A stretch of 12,502 nt of DNA from positions 1 to 12,502 of the forward strand of contig DAIDJH010000019.1 of the NCBI GenBank assembly GCA_027451425.1, read 5' to 3'. The position numbers and the translations under genes are program-made. A model generated the notes under the pieces. The model was not told the origin of the DNA and did not search any database. It saw only the letters and a program-made list of their open reading frames with translations. Positions 6,925 through 12,502 of this stretch are shown in pieces; position 1 is the first letter of the stretch; every line of letters starts with the position of its first letter. Source of the stretch: Bdellovibrionales bacterium. GTDB taxonomy: Bacteria; Bdellovibrionota; Bdellovibrionia; Bdellovibrionales; UBA1609.

Positions 6925-9395
6925 GCGACGACTCCACCGGGAATGTCGCTCATCGCTACACCAAATGGCAAAGTCTCCGCTGCCTTTGCGATGGCCTTTT
7001 CAAGAGTCTGGCCTGCGACCATTTGATTCTGAATGTACTCATTGTCGCGAGCGTCGCTTGTCGAAATCCAATACTCAAGAGGTGACGGGCGAATGCGAAC
7101 AACTGCACGCGATTCGCCTTCCATGAGAAACCCTTCGCTAAATTGACCTTTGCGTTGCTCTAAACTTTGTATTAGTCGAAGTTCTTGCGAGTTGAGTTTC
7201 AGAGTGTCGCTCAGAATTTTAGTGTTGCCCTTCTGGAGCATAATGAGTTTCGTAGCGGTATTGTTGATAATCGCGGGACCAACCGCGCTATTGATAAATT
7301 CGTCGAGGCCCTGGCTAATAAAACTTATTCCTGAGCCCGTTTTTCGAAACGTACGAGCGGAATACTCCATAAATGAACTCGCGGCTGGACTTTTAAGTAA
7401 CTCCCACGCTTCGTCGATGATTACGCGCTTTTGCGTCGAGCGGTCGCGCTCGACCTGATCCAAAATGAAATTAGTTAAAATCAAGATCATGACGGATTGC
7501 AAATCTGGATGCTGCGATAGGCCCTTTAGATCGAATGCGACAACCGGCGCATCAACCTTGATCCGCCCATCTCGATCGAGGAGTCGTCCGTAGGGTGTAT
7601 CCCCAACCCATGGGAACAAAAGTTTGCCGATGCGTTTTAGCGAATCGTCATTCGACTTAGCACACAATCTTGCGAAGTCTGACAGGTGAGGGGACTTTGG
7701 ATTTTTATTTTCGCGTGCCGAATTAAATATTTCGGTTAGCCCCTGTTCAAGTTGAACGCGGTCAAGGCGAGAAAGTTTTTCGCCTTCGTCAACCACCATT
7801 TGCTCCAAAATGCTCACAAGTCCCTTGAGCCGTTCGCCGCTCGGTGCGACGGACGGGTCCGGTAAGTCAAATGGGTTAATCGCGTAGGTGTCCGATAAAT
7901 TGATTTCAAAATATTGGCCGCCCAAAAGCTCAGTCATTTTCCGATACGAACCGCCGATGTCGATTATGAAGACACGCGTTCCGCGCGCGATTTGTTGGAG
8001 CATTAAAAAGTTATTGGCGAAGCTTTTGCCGCTACCGCTCGAACCCGTAACGAGCATATTGTAGTTCGTAAGTTTCGGATCATAGGGGTTAAAGGAATAT
8101 ATGCCGTCCAGACGGGTACTGAGTAGGCACATCGGCTTATTGTCGCCGGAGCTTGGGCCATAAAGTGGCAGGAAATCGGCGAGATTGTTGGTTTTCATAC
8201 GTTTACTTCGAACAAACGAAATCGGCGCGAGCGGTAAGTCGGACTTGAATACCTTCCATGCACCGACGGATTCTTGAATACCTTCAGAACCGCTGAGCAT
8301 CTTAAAGCGCGACAGGATTTCTTTTGTCTGAAAGTTGAGCGTCTTTAGAGCCTGGGCCGTAGACTCCGCTCTCAGCACGATCATTAATTCAGCTTGAAAT
8401 ATTTTTTGGCCAGTTTCGATAATTTCTCTTATCAGATTCGTTGTTTGCGAAAGCCGTGATTCACTTTCGAGGTCGTTCACGCGGTTTGATGTTGATGCCG
8501 CAAGTGAGTGCGCCATTCGACGCTTTTGTTCAAGGCCGCGCATTTCTTTTGCTTGATCCGGAACCTTCAGTCCAAAAATGAGCTCGAACCGAAACGGCAG
8601 CGCTAAAAATGCGCTCATCATTCCCGCATATGTCATTTCGGGTAGAGTTTTAAGCGTTAGTACCCGCGTGCGCTTTTGATCAAGAACGAAATCGTCCTTT
8701 TCGAGAACGAGATCTCCGAATACGAGCTGTCCTCTGGGTGAATCTCCATCCACTGCCGTCGCTCGTGGATTGATCACCGGGGGGCTTACGGAAGCACTTC
8801 GCGACGGATTTAGGTATTGGTAAAGGAGTTTCACCAAATCGTCGCGCGTGAGTTTTTCAGCTGTAAACCCAAGAGACGTCAAGTTCGAGATCACTGAGTC
8901 GAAGGCTTGAGCGAGTGATTGAATTCGGTCGCCATAATTTTGCTCAAAATCGCTAGAAAACTTCTTTGTTTGTGAAATCGAAAATGCCGTCGGTCGTTTT
9001 ACCCCCTCAGTACGAAGGGATAAGTAGAGCTTGGGCTGAAAAAGATGGCCGTCATGAATCAATCGTTTAATTGATTCAATGCGCGCCTCATCGAGTTGAT
9101 TAAGAAGCGCGATTGGGGTTGACCGAAGACTTCCGTGTTCGTTGAGTCGATTCTCGAAGTCATTTTCGATGCGAACAAAAAATTGCGCTGACATTCCCTC
9201 GGGCAAAGAATTCAAGAACGATCGAAGCCCAAACGTCAGTTGATTGATTCGAGCCTCGTCGAAGCATTCTATGTCGATTGGCGTAACAGCGATCGCTGAC
9301 GCAACTGATCCGTCGGACAAAATGATATGCGGAATTGGTTCGGACTGAATTTCCCAGTACGGGAGTTCCTCGCATAGGTGCCCGCGCTTATTCAT
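6921..9395 (-). CDS. virB4: VirB4/TraC-like secretion ATPase
   Basis: This is the main energiser of pilus assembly and substrate transfer, 824 residues from the chosen start. Motifs: an N-terminal domain with LPYWEIQ and a LSDGS stretch typical of TraC; Walker A TGSSGSGKSF (450-459); the FIIDIGGSYRK segment (476-486); Walker B RVIIDEAWELL (657-667); then SGISFISQGLDEF (688-700), the sensor-like region of VirB4. Family length is about 790-880 residues. I chose ATG 9395-9393 because it overlaps the TraL stop by 8 bases (ATGAATAA), the same arrangement seen at 1058-1065. No Shine-Dalgarno is visible there, so translation is probably coupled. An in-frame ATG at 9449 would extend the protein by 18 residues, and one at 9527 by 44, deep inside traL. 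The C-terminal GVVA codons run into the next start. Confidence 0.95.
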   Translation of the reverse strand: MNKRGHLCEELPYWEIQSEPIPHIILSDGSVASAIAVTPIDIECFDEARINQLTFGLRSFLNSLPEGMSAQFFVRIENDFENRLNEHGSLRSTPIALLNQLDEARIESIKRLIHDGHLFQPKLYLSLRTEGVKRPTAFSISQTKKFSSDFEQNYGDRIQSLAQAFDSVISNLTSLGFTAEKLTRDDLVKLLYQYLNPSRSASVSPPVINPRATAVDGDSPRGQLVFGDLVLEKDDFVLDQKRTRVLTLKTLPEMTYAGMMSAFLALPFRFELIFGLKVPDQAKEMRGLEQKRRMAHSLAASTSNRVNDLESESRLSQTTNLIREIIETGQKIFQAELMIVLRAESTAQALKTLNFQTKEILSRFKMLSGSEGIQESVGAWKVFKSDLPLAPISFVRSKRMKTNNLADFLPLYGPSSGDNKPMCLLSTRLDGIYSFNPYDPKLTNYNMLVTGSSGSGKSFANNFLMLQQIARGTRVFIIDIGGSYRKMTELLGGQYFEINLSDTYAINPFDLPDPSVAPSGERLKGLVSILEQMVVDEGEKLSRLDRVQLEQGLTEIFNSARENKNPKSPHLSDFARLCAKSNDDSLKRIGKLLFPWVGDTPYGRLLDRDGRIKVDAPVVAFDLKGLSQHPDLQSVMILILTNFILDQVERDRSTQKRVIIDEAWELLKSPAASSFMEYSARTFRKTGSGISFISQGLDEFINSAVGPAIINNTATKLIMLQKGNTKILSDTLKLNSQELRLIQSLEQRKGQFSEGFLMEGESRAVVRIRPSPLEYWISTSDARDNEYIQNQMVAGQTLEKAIAKAAETLPFGVAMSDIPGGVVA

Positions 9396-9729
9396 AAGCG
9401 CGAACGCTGTCGCTTTGACTGGCGCCTCCAAATTTTCGGTACTCCTCATCAGTAGTATTGGCCGAGAGTACAGTCGGTGCGACCAAATGTTCAAAGAAGT
9501 GTTGCAAGTAGCCGTCGGGCTTGCCACGTTTCACGAAAAACAGAAGCCCAAATAATACTAGGCTTGTTCCGAAGACCATCGGGAGACGAAAGCTCGTCTC
9601 TCCGAAGATCAGATTCTCAACCGATAGATTGAGCAAAAGAATGAGCACATCGCCGAGTTCAAGGCCGATGATTTTACTTTTTGTGTCTAGCGACCGAGGG
9701 ACGGTGGATGTCAAAAGTGATTCGTCCAT
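9388..9729 (-). CDS. traL: TraL/VirB3-like membrane protein
   Basis: This 113-residue protein has the TraL layout: VPRSLDTKSKIIG near the N-terminus (10-22), a hydrophobic segment at about 25-38, a second at about 50-66, then KRGKPDGYLQHFFEHL (67-82), which matches the conserved K.G.P.GY..H motif of F-type TraL. TraL/VirB3 works with VirB4 in pilus assembly at the inner membrane. The C-terminal 25 residues are polar and beyond the family core. Its ATG (9729-9727) shares one base with the pilin stop (TGATG), and its stop overlaps the virB4 start by 8 bases, so translation is tightly coupled. No separate strong ribosome site is visible. Confidence 0.88.
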   Translation of the reverse strand: MDESLLTSTVPRSLDTKSKIIGLELGDVLILLLNLSVENLIFGETSFRLPMVFGTSLVLFGLLFFVKRGKPDGYLQHFFEHLVAPTVLSANTTDEEYRKFGGASQSDSVRAYE

Positions 9730-10013
9730 CAGTGCACCGTCTGTGAAATGAAATCAACAATCGCCTGTGCGCCGAATCCAATTGCACAGCCGATGATGGC
9801 ATACCAAATGTGAATTTTTGCGCGTTCGTTACCGGTCAAAAATGAAAACCCAGCCCATGCGATACCGATGATCGAAAGAGTCGGCAGAATGACTCCGGTA
9901 AGTCGACTTTGAATGTCCATGAGAGATGATTCAACGCTTGCATAGCTAAGCGCTGGAACGAGTACGATTGCCGCAATTGTTACGGCCATTAACGCGGTCT
10001 TTTTATTAGTCAT
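9729..10013 (-). CDS. virB2: VirB2/TrbC-like major pilin precursor
   Basis: The 94-residue product has a signal peptide (about 1-25, ending SYA) and a mature part of about 69 residues with two hydrophobic helices (about 40-60 and 68-88) separated by a short polar loop, GNERAKIH. This is the standard VirB2/TrbC/TraA pilin plan, in which the two helices pack in the pilus wall with the loop between them facing the lumen. The ATG at 10013-10011 has a near-consensus ribosome site AGGAGGTG (10019-10026) that overlaps the stop codon of the gene before it. That is the strongest initiation region of the core genes, fitting a highly expressed pilin. Head-to-tail cyclisation cannot be judged from this sequence. 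Confidence 0.88.
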   Translation of the reverse strand: MTNKKTALMAVTIAAIVLVPALSYASVESSLMDIQSRLTGVILPTLSIIGIAWAGFSFLTGNERAKIHIWYAIIGCAIGFGAQAIVDFISQTVH

Positions 10014-10024
10014 AGATTCACCTC

Positions 10025-10450
10025 CTACGCCGCTTGGGCTTGGTTAGAGTTATCGGCCAAATGAAATTTATCGGGGAACATCGAGAGAAAAATATCTTCG
10101 CTTAAAAGATAGATATTGAGTCTTAGGTAGGTTCCGGCAACTTCGCCGACACCCACACGGTGCCAGTTGGTTTTGGTTTCGCCATTTGAAAAGCGATATT
10201 CACTTGGGATGACAATGGTATATTTTCTTGGATCTTTATTGTCGGGCAAAACAAAATAGGATGTTTCGCCCATGAGCCAAAGTTTGAGTCTAAATTTTTT
10301 AGTTCCTCGTTTCATATATGCCGAGCCGATTCGTTCTTTTTGAGTGAGTTCGCCAGTGTGGTTGAGTTCACCGCGATAAACGCAGAAGCGTTCAGTTTTT
10401 TGTTCGTGTTTTTGTTCAGCCTTTTTTATGTGAATTACATTATCCGTCAT
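10025..10450 (-). CDS. Unidentified small beta-rich protein of the secretion operon
   Basis: This 141-residue, mostly hydrophilic protein has no signal peptide or membrane segment, so it is probably cytoplasmic. The first 20 residues are charged (Lys/Glu/His). The core (about 21-126) alternates short hydrophobic stretches with polar turns, as in a small beta-barrel: RFCVYRGEL, RLKLWLM, YTIVIPSEYRF, TNWHRVGVGEVAGTYLRLNIYLL. This vaguely recalls DUF736-type proteins of mobile elements, but I would not assign it. Start ATG 10450-10448 has GGAGGTG (10456-10462). An in-frame ATG at 10483 that overlaps the previous stop as ATGA is possible but leaves that ribosome site inside the coding region. The gene sits directly before the pilin gene, so a regulator, nucleic-acid-binding protein or system-specific accessory is plausible. 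Confidence 0.8.
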   Translation of the reverse strand: MTDNVIHIKKAEQKHEQKTERFCVYRGELNHTGELTQKERIGSAYMKRGTKKFRLKLWLMGETSYFVLPDNKDPRKYTIVIPSEYRFSNGETKTNWHRVGVGEVAGTYLRLNIYLLSEDIFLSMFPDKFHLADNSNQAQAA

Positions 10451-10455
10451 AGTTT

Positions 10456-10462
10456 CACCTCC
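10456..10462 (-). promoter_or_regulatory. Strong ribosome site that decides the 10450 start
   Basis: GGAGGTG lies 5 bases before the ATG at 10450. It favours this start over the in-frame ATG at 10483, which overlaps the previous stop codon. Confidence 0.8.
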
Positions 10463-10479
10463 ATGGGTTAATGGTTGTT

Positions 10480-10827
10480 TCATGCCGCTACCTCATCGTC
10501 GTCATTGCGGCGGTCGAGTGCTTCGTCGCCGTAATCCGCCCAGCCGCACTTTGCGCATTTGAGATAGTAGAGCTCGAAATGGGTCGTTTCGCCGCAGACC
10601 GGGCAAAAGTCACCATCCGAGTTTTTGTTTAATGAGTCGTCGATTTCGTCGCATATATCTTCGGCGCTCTCGTCGTAAAGGTGATCGTCGAGATCATCTT
10701 CGCGACCACCTTCGGGTCCGCAACGCTTGAATCGAATGTATTTTTCTGTCAGTGGTTCTGCCTGCCGTCTCTTTTGGGCAAAGCGCACCACCTCGTTTTG
10801 TTTTTGGTCTTTGTACGTTCGTGACAT
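10480..10827 (-). CDS. Acidic zinc-ribbon protein, first gene of the operon
   Basis: This 115-residue protein has three parts. The N-terminus (1-35) is basic. A strongly acidic middle (about 40-70) is rich in Asp/Glu. A C-terminal zinc ribbon has Cys75-x2-Cys78 and Cys91-x2-Cys94 (CPVCG ... CAKCG), followed by another acidic tail. No signal peptide or membrane helix is seen. Zinc ribbons of this type bind nucleic acid or proteins, so a regulator or relaxosome-associated factor is possible; I do not recognise the family. Start: ATG 10827 with AGGAGGT (10834-10840). Codons further upstream are open to 10950 but have no ribosome site and overlap the structured leader. It heads the 13-gene operon, the usual place for a regulator or early gene. 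Confidence 0.8.
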   Translation of the reverse strand: MSRTYKDQKQNEVVRFAQKRRQAEPLTEKYIRFKRCGPEGGREDDLDDHLYDESAEDICDEIDDSLNKNSDGDFCPVCGETTHFELYYLKCAKCGWADYGDEALDRRNDDDEVAA

Positions 10828-10833
10828 ACCCGC

Positions 10834-10840
10834 ACCTCCT
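10834..10840 (-). promoter_or_regulatory. Strong ribosome site that decides the 10827 start
   Basis: AGGAGGT sits 6 bases before the ATG at 10827 and supports that start rather than an open-frame extension to 10950. Confidence 0.8.
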
Positions 10841-10873
10841 GTCGTTTTGCGTTTGTGTTTTGGCCCACTTACT

Positions 10874-11011
10874 CCGGCCAACAAGGCCGATTCAAGCGAG
10901 TCGCTTCTTGAGGAGATTGCATATGCACGAAAAAAACCAAATCGTGCCAAGGCTATTTATGTTCGCGATTTGACGTTTGATTTTGTAAAATGACGGGAAT
11001 TTGTTGGCCGG
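10874..11011. repeat. Long-range 11-bp inverted repeat in the operon leader
   Basis: CCGGCCAACAA (10874-10884) and TTGTTGGCCGG (11001-11011) are perfect inverted copies with 116 bases between. The left copy can instead form a local hairpin, CGGCC-AACAA-GGCCG (10875-10889). On the minus strand both would lie in the untranslated leader of the operon if transcription starts upstream of 11011. The two pairings are mutually exclusive, so a switch is possible, but no T-run marks a terminator. Confidence 0.55.
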
Positions 11012-11135
11012 GTGAATTTTTAAAAAATTAACGGGAATCCGTTAAACGCCAACATTAAAACGGTGAGAATTTTAAACTATTCAACAACTTAATTCATTTA
11101 ACGGGAATCCGCTAAATATAACGGAGATCCGTTAA
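10990..11135. promoter_or_regulatory. Cluster of operator-like palindromic repeats
   Basis: A perfect 18-base palindrome with a GAAT centre, TTAACGGGAATCCGTTAA, lies at 11028-11045. Near-copies are at 11098-11115 (one change, TTAACGGGAATCCGCTAA) and 11118-11135 (ATAACGGAGATCCGTTAA). Degenerate half-sites sit at about 10990-11007 and 11059-11070, so the ACGG core recurs at 10993, 11031, 11060, 11101 and 11121. The two right-hand full sites are spaced 20 bases apart, about two helical turns. This is the layout expected for a dimeric repressor or activator controlling the leftward secretion operon. An iteron-like replication or partition site is the alternative. The binding protein is not identified. 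Confidence 0.7.
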
Positions 11136-11296
11136 CCAATATGATGTTTTGTCCAGTGAGAAAGACCGTCGGTTTCGGATTTAAAGTGAATCCCATTGCG
11201 ACGTAGCAGGCTCCGTCGGGAGACTTAAAATATTTTTTGGAATAATACCCTTTTTTAAATGGTAGGCCATGTCCCAGGTTTAGTTGAAATTTAAAA

Positions 11297-11311
11297 GTTG
11301 AGTGGCTCAAC
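11297..11311. repeat. Short palindrome near the insertion-sequence left end
   Basis: GTTGAG-TGG-CTCAAC is a perfect 6-base inverted repeat. On the minus strand it is followed by TTTTAAATTT, which would give a weak intrinsic terminator in that direction. It lies about 75 bases before the transposase start, about where the terminal repeat of an IS256-type element is expected. The other end of the element lies outside the window, so this cannot be confirmed. Confidence 0.5.
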
Positions 11312-11374
11312 CCTTTCGTGATTTCAATAAGTTACAAAGCTTTAGAATTCGCGAAAAAGAAAGGAGCCACTCAA
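11298..11374 (+). promoter_or_regulatory. Inverted repeat able to sequester the transposase start site
   Basis: TTGAGTGGCTC (11298-11308) is perfectly complementary to GAGCCACTCAA (11364-11374). The second arm covers part of the ribosome site and the first base of the ATG. A transcript that enters from outside the element would contain both arms and could hide the start. A transcript from the candidate internal promoter would lack the first arm. This resembles the protection from impinging transcription known for IS10 and IS50. Confidence 0.55.
11343..11348 (+). promoter_or_regulatory. Candidate -10 box of the transposase promoter
   Basis: TAGAAT differs from TATAAT at one base. Transcription would begin near 11355, just before the ribosome site AAAGGAG (11360-11366). 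No good -35 hexamer is seen at the expected spacing, so support is modest. Confidence 0.35.
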
Positions 11375-12502
11375 TGGCCAACGTAATAAAAGCAGTCAAA
11401 AAGATCAACCGCAAACCGCTTCGGCACGCACGACGCGAGGACGTCATGTCCGATCGATTCGAAAATCTCGAGGGACCGATTGAGACGCAGCATTTGCTCA
11501 TATCGACACTTCTGCCGCCGGCCGTGAAGGCGTTTCTCAAACAATGCGATGACGAAGTCGGCCGACTCTGCGGCGACCGCTACAAGCACGGCAAACAGTG
11601 CCAAAGATGGGGGCATCAAAATGGCTCCATTGTATTGGCCAACCAACATGTTGCCATCGAGCACCCGAGAGTGCGCGGCAAAGACGGCCGCGAAGTCGCA
11701 CTTCAGACGTACGAGGAGTTTCAAGATCCGAGGCTTTTCGACAATGCCGTTTTTGTCGAGGGCATTAAACGCGTAAGCCAGCGCGATTATGAAAAGGGCG
11801 TGCAAAAAATTGCAAACTCATTTGGTTTTAAAAAGAGCAGCGTCTCCCGGCACTGGATCAAAGTGACGGCGAGAAAGATCGAGGAGCTGCAAACAAGGTC
11901 TCTTCGAGAGCTGGACATTCGCGCGGTGTTCATCGACGGAAAGAAATTTCGAAAGCATGGCGTGATCGTCGCTCTCGGTGTCGCCGTCGACGGGCGCAAG
12001 TATGTTCTCGGCATTTACCAAGCCGACACTGAAAACAGCGAGTCGTGTATTGCACTGCTAAACGACCTTGAAATGCGGGGCTTGCCGGAGCGGGGTTTAC
12101 TGTTTGTTGTCGACGGCGGCTCTGGTCTCAATAAGGCGCTCAACATCAAGTACGCATGCGACGACAAACGACACCGTCGGGCAATTCGAATCCGCTGCTA
12201 TGTGCACAAATGGCGAAACATCGAAGCCGCACTCGGCGCCGACGCCCACAAAGCCTCAGGTCTTTTCTGGGCGCTTCGGGGCGCTAAAGACATGGCCGAA
12301 GCAAAGGCCATCTCCAGCCAGCTTGAGAGTGTCTTGCGCGATTTGAATCTATCGGCACTTGAAAGCTATCGGGAGGCGAAAGATGATTTGCTTGTCATTC
12401 ACGAGTTAAAATTATCTCGCCAACTAAAAAAGTTTTACTCGACGACAAACCCGATCGAATCGCTCAACTCACTTATCGAAGAAGACATGCGACGGGTGAA
12501 GA
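11374..12502 (+). CDS. IS256-family transposase, cut by the right window edge
   Basis: The frame is open from ATG 11374 to the window end, 376 residues, and family members are about 390-420, so only the tail is missing. It belongs to the mutator-type DDE transposases. The N-terminal half has the conserved RWGHQNGSIVLANQHVAIEHPRV region (78-100). The catalytic residues appear as D188 in FIDGK, D247 in VVDGGSG and E362 in TTNPIESLN, with the C-x2-H signature CYVHKWRNI (275-283) between them. The ribosome site AAAGGAG precedes the ATG by 7 bases. The gene looks intact and is somewhat richer in G and C by eye than the secretion genes, as expected for a separate mobile element. It faces away from the operon, so its transcription should not drive it. 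Confidence 0.95.
   Translation, partial: MANVIKAVKKINRKPLRHARREDVMSDRFENLEGPIETQHLLISTLLPPAVKAFLKQCDDEVGRLCGDRYKHGKQCQRWGHQNGSIVLANQHVAIEHPRVRGKDGREVALQTYEEFQDPRLFDNAVFVEGIKRVSQRDYEKGVQKIANSFGFKKSSVSRHWIKVTARKIEELQTRSLRELDIRAVFIDGKKFRKHGVIVALGVAVDGRKYVLGIYQADTENSESCIALLNDLEMRGLPERGLLFVVDGGSGLNKALNIKYACDDKRHRRAIRIRCYVHKWRNIEAALGADAHKASGLFWALRGAKDMAEAKAISSQLESVLRDLNLSALESYREAKDDLLVIHELKLSRQLKKFYSTTNPIESLNSLIEEDMRRVK

Larger units (their letters stand above)
10828..11373. other. Intergenic region between the operon and the transposase gene
   Basis: This gap of about 545 bases separates the leftward operon from the rightward transposase gene. It holds the leader inverted repeat, the operator cluster and the left end of the insertion sequence. 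I could not find a convincing sigma-70-type promoter for the operon. The stretch 11136-11297 contains nothing I can assign. A minus-strand open frame (TTG start at 11310, about 70 codons, ending inside an operator repeat) has no good ribosome site; it might be a gene remnant truncated by the insertion sequence, but support is weak. Confidence 0.6.

Noticed and set aside
9396..9527. N-terminal extension of virB4 to 9449 or 9527
   Set aside because: It would run deep into traL without a ribosome site; the 8-base overlap start at 9395 matches another junction in the operon.
10727..10993. Plus-strand open frames over the operon leader
   Set aside because: They are antisense to the zinc-ribbon gene and leader, with no ribosome site and no recognisable protein.
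10990..11135. CRISPR array
   Set aside because: The repeats are short palindromes with irregular spacing (38, 29, 41 and 20 bases between cores) and degenerate copies, and no cas genes are nearby.
11371..12021. Minus-strand open frames antisense to the transposase
   Set aside because: They are shadows of the strongly supported transposase coding frame.

Overview
The window carries most of a conjugation-type (type IV) secretion operon, written entirely on the minus strand. A converging-in, plus-strand IS256-family transposase gene sits at the right edge and is cut by it. The components (pilin with signal peptide, outer-membrane core proteins, a lipoprotein with lipobox) point to a diderm, Gram-negative, proteobacteria-like host. 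Base composition is moderate. Predatory or deltaproteobacteria-like groups such as Bdellovibrionota are possible, but that is only an impression and cannot be proven here. The setting suggests an integrative conjugative element or conjugative plasmid.

Reading the operon in its own direction (right to left): an acidic zinc-ribbon protein (10827-10480); a small beta-rich protein of unknown role (10450-10025); VirB2-like pilin (10013-9729); TraL/VirB3 (9729-9388); VirB4/TraC ATPase (9395-6921); VirB5/TrbJ-like periplasmic protein (6924-6217); VirB6/TrbL-like membrane protein (6220-5348); VirB8/TraE (5343-4747); VirB9-like protein (4750-3998); VirB10/TrbI (4007-3048); VirD4/TraD coupling ATPase (3051-1369); a small lipoprotein (1372-1058); and a Replic_Relax-like, nuclease-fold protein (1065-253). 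These 13 cistrons are joined by 1-, 4-, 8- or 10-nt overlaps, or by Shine-Dalgarno sequences that overlap the preceding stop codon, so they very likely form one transcript. The order follows the Agrobacterium virB2-3-4-5-6-8-9-10 order with virD4 fused onto the end. TraL and the VirB8/TraE protein have an F-plasmid flavour, and no VirB11 ATPase or lytic transglycosylase is present. No relaxase is visible in the window; it may lie beyond the left edge, where another minus-strand gene begins at 81 and runs out of the window.

The non-coding parts are unusually structured. At 82-252 there is a nested inverted repeat that can fold as a three-way junction, with a competing alternative pairing; it could be a regulatory leader, a terminator or an origin of transfer. 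At 10828-11297, upstream of the operon, there is a cluster of palindromic operator-like repeats with consensus TTAACGG-GAAT-CCGTTAA, and an 11-bp long-range inverted repeat in the presumed leader. The transposase ribosome-binding site and start codon can be sequestered by an upstream arm (11298-11308) that would be present only in read-through transcripts.
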